Positions 8,382 to 18,100 of a stretch of DNA of 64,000 bases are shown here, piece by piece; position 1 is the first letter of the stretch, and every line of letters begins with the position of its first letter. The notes beneath the pieces were generated by a model. The model was not told the origin of the DNA and made no database searches. It saw only the letters and a list, made by a program, of their open reading frames with translations. Source of the stretch: Novipirellula artificiosorum (GTDB lineage Bacteria; Planctomycetota; Planctomycetia; Pirellulales; Pirellulaceae). The translations under genes and the position numbers were made by a program. Location: NCBI RefSeq assembly GCF_007860135.1, contig NZ_SJPV01000003.1, positions 603,704-667,703 on the forward strand. The letters are read 5' to 3'.

Positions 8382-9251
8382 ATGCCTGAAGCTACCGGTA
8401 ACCTCGAGGCAGATGATTACGGAATTGGTGTCCCTGTGAAGAAGGACTCGTTCTTCTTGAAAGGACTTGACCACGTCGATTGGGGAATCAAAGATCGCAT
8501 GGGGCGAATCTTTAACCCCCGCAGTGGCCATACCGTGATGCTGGCGTTTGATCATGGGTATATCATGGGGCCAACGTCGGGATTGGAACGGATTGACTTG
8601 GGTATTTTGCCGTTGGTCGAATACGCTGACTGTCTGATGTGTAGCCGCGGCGTTTTACGAAGTTGCATTCCCCCGCAAGTGAACAAGCCGATCTCGCTTC
8701 GTTTTTCTGCCGGTACGACGGTGCTGAATGAGCTCAACGACGAATGCATCCTCGGGATCGACGACGCCATTCGCATGAATGCGTCCGCTCTCGCGATCAT
8801 GGTCTCGATTGGCGGGCAGTATGAAGCCAAAACGATCGAAAACCTGGTCCGCACCGCTGACATGGGCAACCGTTACGGCATTCCGACTCTTGGCGTGACC
8901 GCCGTTGGAAAGGAGTTGGTGCGAGATGCTCGTTACCTTGGAATGGCGACGCGTGTTTGTGCCGAAAACGGCGCAACGTTCGTCAAAACTTATTACTGCG
9001 AGAAAGATTTCGAAAAGGTCACCTCGGCATGTCCCGTTCCGATCGTGATCGCTGGCGGCAAGAAATTGGAAGAACACGACGCGCTGAAGCTTGCCTATTG
9101 TGCAATCAACGAAGGAGCTGCGGGCGTTGACATGGGACGGAATGTCTTTCAATCAGAAAACCCGATCAGCATGATCAAGGCCGTTCGCGGTGTGGTTCAT
9201 GATGGTTTGACACCGGACCAAGCCTTTGAGCTCTATCGCGATCTGTCGTAG
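8382..9251 (+). CDS. lsrF: LsrF-type class I aldolase/thiolase
   Basis: 289 residues, close along its whole length to Escherichia coli LsrF: GLDHVDWGIKDRM, RIFNPRSGHTVMLAFDHGY, GPTSGLERIDLGI, VKTYYCEKDFE, CPVPIVIAGGKKL and GAAGVDMGRNVFQSENP. The His of AFDHGY and the Lys of VKTYY match the LsrF catalytic His and Schiff-base-type Lys. LsrF processes the phosphorylated autoinducer-2 breakdown product, but no other Lsr gene (kinase LsrK, isomerase LsrG, regulator LsrR, binding protein LsrB) is here. With DhaKL upstream, cleavage of a ketose phosphate is the more likely role. Start is at an ATG after AAGGAGAG. Confidence 0.85.
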   Translation: MPEATGNLEADDYGIGVPVKKDSFFLKGLDHVDWGIKDRMGRIFNPRSGHTVMLAFDHGYIMGPTSGLERIDLGILPLVEYADCLMCSRGVLRSCIPPQVNKPISLRFSAGTTVLNELNDECILGIDDAIRMNASALAIMVSIGGQYEAKTIENLVRTADMGNRYGIPTLGVTAVGKELVRDARYLGMATRVCAENGATFVKTYYCEKDFEKVTSACPVPIVIAGGKKLEEHDALKLAYCAINEGAAGVDMGRNVFQSENPISMIKAVRGVVHDGLTPDQAFELYRDLS

Positions 9252-9265
9252 AATCGTGAATCTCG

Positions 9266-9311
9266 AAGAGGCGAGTTATAAAGGACAACACCCTCCCACT
9301 CGTCTTTTTTT
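9266..9311 (+). terminator. Rho-independent terminator after the aldolase operon
   Basis: An 11-bp stem (AAGAGGCGAGT paired with ACTCGTCTTTT, two G-U pairs) with a 21-base loop is followed directly by a run of T. It lies 15 bases after the LsrF-like gene and closes the operon. Confidence 0.7.
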
Positions 9312-9330
9312 GTCAGCTTTCAAAATTAGG

Positions 9331-9399
9331 GTAGCGAAACTTGCCAAGAGTTTCGGTCTACTGCGTGAATCGTCGAAAGTCTTGCACGACTTCCGCTAC
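9331..9399. repeat. REP-like palindrome, family C
   Basis: A 69-base imperfect palindrome beginning GTAGCG and ending CGCTAC, with inner arms AGAGTTTCGG and CGAAAGTCTT. It is the same length and form as the copy at 62047-62115, more than 50 kb away, and belongs to the family clustered beside the RAYT gene at 63289. Confidence 0.8.
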
Positions 9400-9532
9400 A
9401 GCACCCACCCTAAAGTTGAATCGGGACAATGCTGCAGCAGGGTGATGCTAGCCTGCACGACCTCCCTAGCCGGAAGGTGATGGGTTGGAGATAATTCAAA
9501 GTTGTTAGAACGCCTGGCGAAGGATTAGAAGA

Positions 9533-12500
9533 ATGCATGCTCGAAAGCTGTTGGTGCTCGCACTACTGTTACTGGGTGGTTCGTCGCTATGTGCTCAGAC
9601 TTGCCACTTGGGTGCTGTCTATGTGGGCGATCCCGCTCATGTTCAAGACTGGACCGGCAGCCTTGCTAAAGCGGCGGAGCGACCTGAAATTTGGCAGATC
9701 GATGATCGCGTGCAAATCAGCCGAATGTATCGAGCAAGCCTCGGTGACGGTGATCTTTTTCTGGTCGGTGACCTGATTGCCGATCAGGACTACACGCAAG
9801 GCTTTAACGTCAGCGGCCCAGTCAAATTGCGGCTCAACGGAAAGCTGCTGCAGCCCATCCAAGACACGTTCTATTCGCTTCCTTTGCATCAAGGCAGCAA
9901 CGTGTTTGAGATTCAGGTCGAAAACAAACCCAAAAAGAATCAGAAAAGAGCAGGTAGTGCGGACGTCTTTATCACGCCGGCGGACCTCGACTATGTCTTC
10001 ACGCCCGTCGCAAAGAAGATTGAATACGCAGAACGAGCGATTGAATTCTTGGGCAGCCAACATGCATCGTATCCTGCTTCCCAATACCTCCAGCAACTTG
10101 CTCGACTGAAAAAGGAGAAGGCTTCTGATTCCGACGTTGAAGCGTTGCGTTATGAGGCGTTGGTCGTCAACAACCCAGAGGTTGACTTTGATCAAGTTCT
10201 GTTCCGAGCCAGCAAAAATGACGGCATGCCTGCGAATTGGCAAGGAAATGCCAACTACTTGCGCAGCCGAGGGGAGGAAAGACAGCCCAGCTTTGAAGAT
10301 GAGATTCGAATTCTGGATCTAAAAAGCAAGACATTTGAAACCGTTTTTCAGCCATCGGACAAACGCCAATGCGTGATGGACCTGTGCTTGCACTACGATG
10401 CCGACAAGCTGCTGTTCACGGGAATTGACACCGAGAGCAATACGCAGCAAATCCATGAGATCAACATCGACGGGACAGGCGAGCGACGGATCACACCCGT
10501 CATGCCCGAGATCGATCATTATAGCGCCACGTATCTACCAAGCGGCAAGCTGCTGTTCTGCACCACAACGCCTCTCAATGCGGTTCCCTGCGTGAGTGGC
10601 AACGACTATGTCGGCAACCTGTTTGAAATCGATTCTGACGGAACGGGGATGCGGCAAATCACGTTTGATCAAGAAAACGATTGGTATCCCTGGGTCATGG
10701 AGAACGGACGGATCCTATTCTGCCGCTGGGAATACACCGACAACGCGCACTACTTCACTCGTATCCTGATGCAGATGAATCCCGATGGGACCAACCTGCG
10801 CAGCATCTACGGGTCCAACTCGTTTTGGCCCAACACGATGTTCTACGCCAAGCAGATCCCGGGGAAAACATCGCAATTCGCTGCGATTTGCTCAGGACAC
10901 CACGGCGTTTCCCGTGCTGGCGAGTTGATCGTCTTTGACACGGCAAAAGGCGAGTTTGAGGCCGATGGCGTGATCCAGCGGATTCCTGGCTATGGCAAGA
11001 AGGTCGAGCCGGTCATCATCGACCAATACATGAAGGACAAGTGGCCGCGTTTTCTGCATCCCTATCCTTTGAGCGAAAACTATTTCCTGGTTTCAGGTCA
11101 GCTGAATCCCTCGGAGCAGTGGTCACTTTATCTGGTGGACCGCTTTGACAACATGGTCAAGTTGGCCAGCGATCGGAAGTATTTGTTTGAGCCGATTCCG
11201 CTGAAGAAACGTGAGCGGCCTCCGGTCATTCCAGATCGCCGCGACTTTGAAGCGGAAGATGCCACCCTTTTCATTCAAGACATCTACGCAGGGCCCGGCT
11301 TACAGGATATTCCGCGCGGCACCGTGAAGTCGTTGCGATTGTTTAACTATGGTTATGCGTACCGATTGCATGGAGGCCATGCTACGCTGGCTGTCGAAGG
11401 GGGTTGGGATACGAAGCGTATCTTAGGAACCGTGCCGGTCGAGGAAGATGGCTCGGCGATGATCTCGATACCTCACAGTATGCCGATCTCCATTCAGCCA
11501 TTGGACGAAAACGGAAGAGCGCTTCAGCTCATGCGCAGTTGGCTTGCCGCGATGCCTGGCGAACGCCTTTCCTGTGTCGGTTGTCACGAGTCGACTCGCA
11601 CTCCGCCACCCGAACGCATGGCGCTGGCCGCTCGAAAAATGCCACAGAAACTGACCCCTTGGGCTGGAATCGAAAGACCTTATGGGTTTGGTTTCCAGCG
11701 TGAAGTCCAACCCATGCTCGATCGCTACTGTGTCGGATGTCATGACGGAACCGAAAGCGATCGACCTGATTTCAAAGACAACTCGCCCGGGCATGCAGGA
11801 TTCGCAAACTCGTATCATGCGCTTCATCCCTATGTGCGTCGCCCTGGACCGGAAAGCGACATGCATTTGCTCCGCCCCATGGAATACCATGCGTCCACCA
11901 GCGAGCTCATCCAAATGTTGGAAAAGGGACATCATGGAGTGAAAATGGATGAAGACGGCTGGAATCGGCTCGTGACCTGGATCGATTTGAATGTTCCGTA
12001 TTACGCAACTTGGATGCAACAACGAGACAGCGCCGAAGAGACAAGGGTACAAGCAGACAGAACCATTGAAATGAAGCACTCGTTTGCCTGTATCGACGAT
12101 AACATTGAGTGGATGCCGCAAGATCCCATCGTGCGCCCGGACTTTGTGATGCCAACCGAAGAAAAGGTGGAACACAAACCCCTTCCATTGCAGGGATGGC
12201 CGCTCAGCGAAGCCATGGTCCGGAAATTGGCCACAGCGACACGCGAGGAGGAGATCGACGGGCAAACGTTTAGCTTCGCCAAGATTCCCGCTGGACGTTT
12301 TGTCATGGGATCACTGACAGGCGCAGCTGACGAAGTTCCTCAAAGTATTGTCGAAATTGACAAGCCGTTTTGGATGTCGGTCAAGGAAATTACGAACGAA
12401 CAATACGGGCGTTTTGATCCCAAGCACGACAGCGGCGCCATTGACCAACAATGGAAAGATCATATTTACCCCGGGTATCCGGCCAACAAGCCAGAGATGC

Positions 12501-13066
12501 CGGTGATCCGTATCAGCTGGCAAGAAGCGATGGCCTATTGTCAGTGGGCATCGCAGAAAACGGGCCTGAAAATTTCGCTCCCTACCGAGTCACAATGGGA
12601 ATGGGCCGCACGAGCCGGCAGTGACAAGCCTTTCCATTTTGGCGAAGCGGGCTTCGAAAACCACGCCAACCTTGCGGACGATTCCATTGGCTTACTCGCT
12701 GTTCAGGGCGTCGATCCGCAACCCATTCCGGTAAGCCGGCGATCACCGACAACCGACTTTGTGCCGCGTGACCGAAGCTTTGATGATGGCATCCTGACGC
12801 CCCAAGGAACCGGTCAGTTCTCACCCAATCCGTGGGGACTCTATGACATGCATGGAAACGTGGCCGAATGGACTCGATCCGACTATAATGCGTATCCCTA
12901 CCTGGCCGGCGACGGTCGAAACGCCCTGAATCTGCAAACGAGAAAAGTTGCACGGGGCGGTTCATGGTGTGATCGACCTCATCGGGCGACCACTTCCTAT
13001 CGCCTGCCCTACCAATCCCACCAAAAGGTTTTCAACGTCGGCTTCCGTGTGATCATCGAACCATGA
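9533..13066 (+). CDS. Secreted propeller-cytochrome-FGE-like protein (hydrazine synthase alpha-like)
   Basis: 1177 residues with a Sec signal peptide (1-22). Residues about 230-620 form a propeller resembling the middle domain of hydrazine synthase alpha subunits (INIDGTGERRIT, ITFDQENDWYPWVMENGRILF, RWEYTDNAHYF, MNPDGT). Two haem c-type motifs, CVGCH at about 680 and 732, follow. The C-terminus (about 905-1177) is an FGE-sulfatase/SUMF1-like domain (IPAGRFVMGS, LPTESQWEWAARAG, NPWGLYDMHGNVAEWT, ARGGSWCDRP). True formylglycine-generating enzymes have a cysteine pair after GGSW; here only one remains, so sulfatase activation is unlikely. Most likely a periplasmic redox protein of unknown substrate; closely related to the protein at 15106-18885. 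Standard automated names (formylglycine-generating enzyme family) would mislead. Confidence 0.8.
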   Translation: MHARKLLVLALLLLGGSSLCAQTCHLGAVYVGDPAHVQDWTGSLAKAAERPEIWQIDDRVQISRMYRASLGDGDLFLVGDLIADQDYTQGFNVSGPVKLRLNGKLLQPIQDTFYSLPLHQGSNVFEIQVENKPKKNQKRAGSADVFITPADLDYVFTPVAKKIEYAERAIEFLGSQHASYPASQYLQQLARLKKEKASDSDVEALRYEALVVNNPEVDFDQVLFRASKNDGMPANWQGNANYLRSRGEERQPSFEDEIRILDLKSKTFETVFQPSDKRQCVMDLCLHYDADKLLFTGIDTESNTQQIHEINIDGTGERRITPVMPEIDHYSATYLPSGKLLFCTTTPLNAVPCVSGNDYVGNLFEIDSDGTGMRQITFDQENDWYPWVMENGRILFCRWEYTDNAHYFTRILMQMNPDGTNLRSIYGSNSFWPNTMFYAKQIPGKTSQFAAICSGHHGVSRAGELIVFDTAKGEFEADGVIQRIPGYGKKVEPVIIDQYMKDKWPRFLHPYPLSENYFLVSGQLNPSEQWSLYLVDRFDNMVKLASDRKYLFEPIPLKKRERPPVIPDRRDFEAEDATLFIQDIYAGPGLQDIPRGTVKSLRLFNYGYAYRLHGGHATLAVEGGWDTKRILGTVPVEEDGSAMISIPHSMPISIQPLDENGRALQLMRSWLAAMPGERLSCVGCHESTRTPPPERMALAARKMPQKLTPWAGIERPYGFGFQREVQPMLDRYCVGCHDGTESDRPDFKDNSPGHAGFANSYHALHPYVRRPGPESDMHLLRPMEYHASTSELIQMLEKGHHGVKMDEDGWNRLVTWIDLNVPYYATWMQQRDSAEETRVQADRTIEMKHSFACIDDNIEWMPQDPIVRPDFVMPTEEKVEHKPLPLQGWPLSEAMVRKLATATREEEIDGQTFSFAKIPAGRFVMGSLTGAADEVPQSIVEIDKPFWMSVKEITNEQYGRFDPKHDSGAIDQQWKDHIYPGYPANKPEMPVIRISWQEAMAYCQWASQKTGLKISLPTESQWEWAARAGSDKPFHFGEAGFENHANLADDSIGLLAVQGVDPQPIPVSRRSPTTDFVPRDRSFDDGILTPQGTGQFSPNPWGLYDMHGNVAEWTRSDYNAYPYLAGDGRNALNLQTRKVARGGSWCDRPHRATTSYRLPYQSHQKVFNVGFRVIIEP

Positions 13067-13197
13067 TCGATCGGTATGCTGTGGATGAAGTTCCGACTTT
13101 TGTTTGCTGCTGATCCATCCGTTTTGGTCAACCGCAAGGCTGTGCTCCATCCCGCAATGCCAAGACGCAAAACCGCCCTCCCCACTGATCCGAAAAC

Positions 13198-15030
13198 ATG
13201 AAGATAGCGGCCATCTCTGTGATAGCTTTGTGTTTCACTGTGTCTTTGTTTGCGGTGTCTTTGTTTGCGGCATCTTTGTCTGCGGCCCAAGATTATCTAT
13301 CGCCGAGCGATTTGTTGCTTTCTCGGGATGGGAAAACGCTCCATATTCTCGCTTCCACGGGAAAGCAACTGATCGATTTTGATCTGAAGGAACAGCAGGT
13401 TGTCCGCGCATTGGACTTGCCCGGAGAACCAACCGACATGGTGATGTCGGGCGATGGCAAGACGCTGTATGTCGCCGGTGGAGGTCATCAAGGGCGTGTT
13501 TGGATTGCCAACTCGGGCTCGCTGGTCGGTGAGATCAAAACGGGCCACACCCCAATGTCACCCATCGTGTCGCCTGACGGAAAACGGCTGTACGTCTGCA
13601 ATCGGTTCGACGACGACGTGTCGATGATCGATTTGGAATCAGGCGAGACGATGGCGAGAATTGCCGTTTTGCGAGAGCCAATCGTGGCATCGATCACACC
13701 GGACGGCAAGCTGCTGTTTGTCGCGAACCATATTCCAGACGGTCGCGCGGACATTGAATACGTTGCCTCAAAAGTCTCCGTGATCAACACCGAAACCCAA
13801 GAAGTCAAGACGCTTCCTTTGGTCAATGGTGCCGAAGGCATTCGGGGAATGGAAATCTCGCCGGATGGAAAGAAGGTGTTCGCAACCCATTTGATGGCTC
13901 GTTTTCATGTGCCGACCACTCAGCTTGAAAGGGGATGGGTTTCCACCAATGCGCTCAGTGTCATCGACGTCGCTAGCCAGACACTCGAATACACCGTCTT
14001 GTTGGACGATATTGATCAAGGGTTTGCCAATCCGTGGGCCATTGGTTTCTCGGAAGATGGAAAGACCTTGGTCGTCTCCTCTGCTGGAAATCAAGAGTTG
14101 TCCCTCATTGACTTGCCTGCCCTGACATCAAAGATTCGTTCTCAGTCTTCTTTGCCTGAGGGTGAAGCCCATCTACATGCACACAATGATTTGTCATTCC
14201 TTTCCGGGATGCGAAAACGTGTCAAACTGAAGGGCGTTGGACCTCGATCCTTGTTGGTGAATGGGGATGTCATTTATGTTGGCAACTATTTTTCTGACGC
14301 AGTCGAAGTCGTTCGGTTTACATCGGATTGGCAGACCGAGAGTGAATTGCTACAGCTGGGGAAGGAACAGGAGGTTACACCCGAGCGTCTCGGGGAAATG
14401 TTCTTTAATGACTCGGCGCTCTGTTTTCAGAATTGGCTGAGTTGTGCGACCTGTCACCCCGATGCGCGAACCGATGCATTAAACTGGGATTTAATGAATG
14501 ATGGGATTGGCAATCCCAAGAATGTCAAGTCGATGCTTTACGCCCACATCACGCCTCCGGCCATGTGGCTGGGTGTGCGAGCCGATGCCGAGTCTGCGGT
14601 TCGAGCCGGAATTCAGCACATTCAATTTGCTGTGCGCCCCGAAGAAGACGCTCAAGCCATTGACGCCTACCTCAAGAGTCTTACGCCGATCCCAAGTCCT
14701 CATTTAGTTGAGGGAAAGCTAAGTGATTCAGCCAGACGGGGAGAACAGATCTTTGAACAAGTCGGCTGTGCACATTGCCATCCGGCCCCGTTGTTCACGA
14801 GTTCGCGAATGTGCGACGTTGGCTACACGACGGGCCAGGACGAGGGCCAACCGGTCGACGTGCCCCATTTGATTGAGGCATGGCGAACCGCTCCCTACCT
14901 GCACGATGGACGAGCCGCGACGATGAAGGATGTTGTCACGACTTTTGAACATGGGAACGGCCATGGCAAGCTATCGATACTCACCGAAGACCAGCTTGAT
15001 GATCTGGTCGAATACTTATTGTCCCTTTAA
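13198..15030 (+). CDS. Secreted YncE-like propeller fused to di-haem cytochrome c peroxidase-like domain
   Basis: 610 residues. After a signal peptide (1-30) come repeated propeller blades of the YncE type (SPDGKRLYVCNRFDDDVSMIDLESGE and similar, broken here by variation) to about residue 390. The C-terminal third has two haem c motifs, CATCHPD (about 420) and CAHCHPA (about 522), and the closing sequence TAPYLHDGRAATMKDVV, which is characteristic of MauG / cytochrome c peroxidase-like proteins. A periplasmic electron-transfer or peroxidase role is likely. It lies between the two large hydrazine-synthase-alpha-like proteins on the same strand with 130 and 75 base gaps, so the three are probably co-expressed and may form one redox system. 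Confidence 0.8.
   Translation: MKIAAISVIALCFTVSLFAVSLFAASLSAAQDYLSPSDLLLSRDGKTLHILASTGKQLIDFDLKEQQVVRALDLPGEPTDMVMSGDGKTLYVAGGGHQGRVWIANSGSLVGEIKTGHTPMSPIVSPDGKRLYVCNRFDDDVSMIDLESGETMARIAVLREPIVASITPDGKLLFVANHIPDGRADIEYVASKVSVINTETQEVKTLPLVNGAEGIRGMEISPDGKKVFATHLMARFHVPTTQLERGWVSTNALSVIDVASQTLEYTVLLDDIDQGFANPWAIGFSEDGKTLVVSSAGNQELSLIDLPALTSKIRSQSSLPEGEAHLHAHNDLSFLSGMRKRVKLKGVGPRSLLVNGDVIYVGNYFSDAVEVVRFTSDWQTESELLQLGKEQEVTPERLGEMFFNDSALCFQNWLSCATCHPDARTDALNWDLMNDGIGNPKNVKSMLYAHITPPAMWLGVRADAESAVRAGIQHIQFAVRPEEDAQAIDAYLKSLTPIPSPHLVEGKLSDSARRGEQIFEQVGCAHCHPAPLFTSSRMCDVGYTTGQDEGQPVDVPHLIEAWRTAPYLHDGRAATMKDVVTTFEHGNGHGKLSILTEDQLDDLVEYLLSL
13242..13286 (+). repeat. Three tandem 15-bp repeats in a signal peptide
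   Basis: Three consecutive 15-base units (GTCTTTGTTTGCGGT and two variants) encode VSLFA, VSLFA, ASLSA at the hydrophobic core and end of the signal peptide of the propeller-cytochrome protein. Gain or loss of a unit would keep the frame and change the core length by five residues. Confidence 0.85.
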
Positions 15031-15105
15031 CAACTGTTTTTTTTGGGTCACCTCACTGTGTGACGACATAGGCCTCAACGGCGCAAATAGATTTGGAGAA
15101 TCGTG

Positions 15106-18100
15106 ATGAAGTTTTCTGCCCGCATATTCCAGTGGTTCGCTAGCCTGATTGCCTCTCTGCTCTGGCTTACCGTTTCGAGTGTCGCATCCGCGGAACCCGT
15201 CGAAGGTCGATATGTAAGGGTCCGTCTACCTGGTGACAGTCGGACGCTTTCTCTTGCGGAAGTACAGGTTTTCCGTGGTGATGAGAATGTTGCCTTGGGC
15301 AAGGGAACCCAGCAGACCTCGATCGGCCACGGTGGCATTTCGTCGCGTGCCATCGATGGTGACACCAACGGCGATTGGAGTGCGGGGAGTGTCACGCACA
15401 CGGTCAATGACATGCCGACCCCCAGCTGGGAAGTTGATCTCGGCGAGCTGGTGAAGATTGACAAGATTTCGATTTGGAATCGCGACGGTTTTGAAGCCCG
15501 TTTGAATGAGGTTGAAGTACTGGTGCTTGGCCAGAATCGAAAAGTTGTTTGGGGTGCTGCAATTCCCAAACCCGCAACGGGAGAGATGGTCCTCGACGTC
15601 GCCGGTTCCGAGAGTTCCGTCAAAGTCGGCCAAAAAGTCGCTGAACTCAAGGTGATCCGTAATGTCCAAAAAACTCGGCGTAACGGCCCGAGGATTGCCA
15701 TGCCAGAGGTCCCCTTGCCAGAGCACAACGACGGCGTGCTAAACGGGCCTTTGATGAACGGCGGACATCATGCCCGTGGAGAAGGCAATCGCGAGTCGTT
15801 GCGGTTGGCGATCGAAGATCTCATTAACCAATTCGGTGACAAGTATGCCAAGGGAACGGAGTTCTTGAAGCGGCTGGATGTGATTGACGACGAAAATAGC
15901 GATGAATTCGCGACGCTGAAGAAGGAGGCCTTGTTGGCCAACCCGCTGCTTGACTTCGACCACTTGCTGATGGTCCGCAGCAAAAAGGGGCAACGGTTTT
16001 CCAAGAATTGGCAGACTCGGGTTTCAGGCGAAGCTGCGGGCGCATACGACGATGAGCTCGTCGTCATGTCGCCGCTTTACGAGGGCGAGATCAAATCCGT
16101 TTACAAACCAGACGGCGGCAAGTTTGTCGGCGATGTGGATCTGCACTTCGACGCCAACCGGCTGCTGTTCGCCTCGCACTGTGAAGAAGGTGAATTGAGC
16201 GAGGCTCCGGGCGAAGGGATGGGGTATGCCGTGTTCGAACAGAAGATCGATCCCATCAGTGGCGATCCGCGTGGCAAGCCACACCGAGTCACTCCTGACA
16301 TGGGTGCCGATGTCGATTGCTACGACGCCTGTTACCTACCCGACGACCGTATCCTCTTCGCCTCGACCGCCAGCTATGAAGGCGTGCCATGCGTCGGCGG
16401 CAATTCCTATGTCGCCAATCTGTACCGAATGAATTCCGATGGCACGGGCGTTCGCCGTCTCACGTTCGATCAGGATGCGAGTTGGCATCCGACGGTGATG
16501 GAAAGCGGCCGTGTGATGTACGCCCGTTGGGAATACACCGACTCGGCTCACTATTTCAGCCGTGTGTTGATGACGATGAACCCCGACGGAACGGATCAAA
16601 AGGCGTTTTATGGCAGTAACTCCTATTGGCCCAACAGTATTTTCTTCCCCAGACAAATTCCTGGTCAGCGTTCCATGTTCCTGGCGACAGTGACCGGCCA
16701 TCACAGCAACGCAAAGGGAGGCGCCCTATGCTTGTTTGATGTTTCCAAGGGCCGCCACGAAGCTGACGGCGCCGTACAGTTGATTACGGGCAGGGGCAAA
16801 GAGGTTGAGCCGCTGGTGATTGATGATTTGGCCAAAGTCTATAGCCCAATGTTCTACACCCCGTACCCATTGAGCGATAAGTACTTTCTGGCGGTTACCG
16901 GCAACTCGGTCTATCTGCTCGACGTGTTCGACAACATGCTGTGCTTGAAGAAAGCGAACGGCGATGGCGGCTACTTCGAGCCGATTCCACTTCGCACGAC
17001 AAAACGCCCGGCGCTCATGCCGGACCGGATCGATCTTACAAACAAAGATGCGACGGTGCTTATCAATAACATCTACGAAGGACCAGGGCTGATGAATGTC
17101 CCGCGGGGGACGGTGAAAAGCCTTCGCGTCTATCGTTATGAATACGGTCCGCGGCACAAGGGAGGGCACTATTCGATGGGAATGGAGGCTGGCTGGGATG
17201 CCAAGCAATTGCTCGGAACCGCGCCGGTCGATGCGGACGGCTCCGCCAACTTCAAGGTTCCGGCCAATACGCCGTTCTCAATGCAACCCCTCGACGCGGA
17301 AGGCAAAGCGCTCCAACTCATGCGAAGCTGGACGGTGGCCATGCCCGGCGAGAGGCTTTCGTGTGTTGGTTGCCATGAAAGCCAAGATACGGTCCCCATG
17401 ATTCAACGCGCTTCGGCCATGAATCGTGCGTCGAGTGAACTCGAACCGTTTTATGGCCCGCCGCGAGGTCTCAGCTTTCAACGCGAGGTCCAACCCGTCC
17501 TCGACAAGTATTGCGTAGGCTGTCATGACGGCTCTAACGATCTTACGCCGGACGGCCACGACCGGGCAGGACGTTATCAGGTGGCCGATCGCATCATCGG
17601 TACCGGACCGAACACGGGTCTGAAATTTGCCGACTGCGGTATCCCTGATCTTTCGAACCCCAAGGACGCGCACGAAATGCTGCATCCGTACGTTCGCCGC
17701 AATGGACCCGAGGGCGATTATCACCTGCTCACTCCGCTCGAGTTCCATGCCGACACGAGTGAACTCGTTCAGATGCTCGAAAAGGGACACCATAACGTGA
17801 AGCTCGACGAGGAAGCGTGGGAGCGTCTGATCACCTGGATTGACCTGAACGCTCCCTACCACGGTACCTGGAGCGAGGCGGGGGCAAAGCCGACGATCCT
17901 GGAACGGCGGAAGGAGCTGCGCGAGCAGTACGACCTCGTTGACTATGATCCGGAGCGGATCATGAACCCCTATCAGAAGTCGGAGAAATTCGAGCTTCCA
18001 GTACAGAACGAGCAAAACGTGGTCCAGCCACAACCAATGCGCGTTGACTCCCACCAGCACGAGACGCTCGCTTTCGAGTTGAGCGATGGGGTGACGATGA

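Noticed and set aside
8382..9251. Autoinducer-2 uptake and degradation system
   Set aside because: Only the LsrF-like enzyme is present; LsrK, LsrG, LsrR and the transporter are missing, while DhaKL and an isomerase-like gene are adjacent.
11423..12265. Open frame of 280 codons on the minus strand
   Set aside because: Antisense to the CVGCH-containing protein; no ribosome binding site or protein family character.
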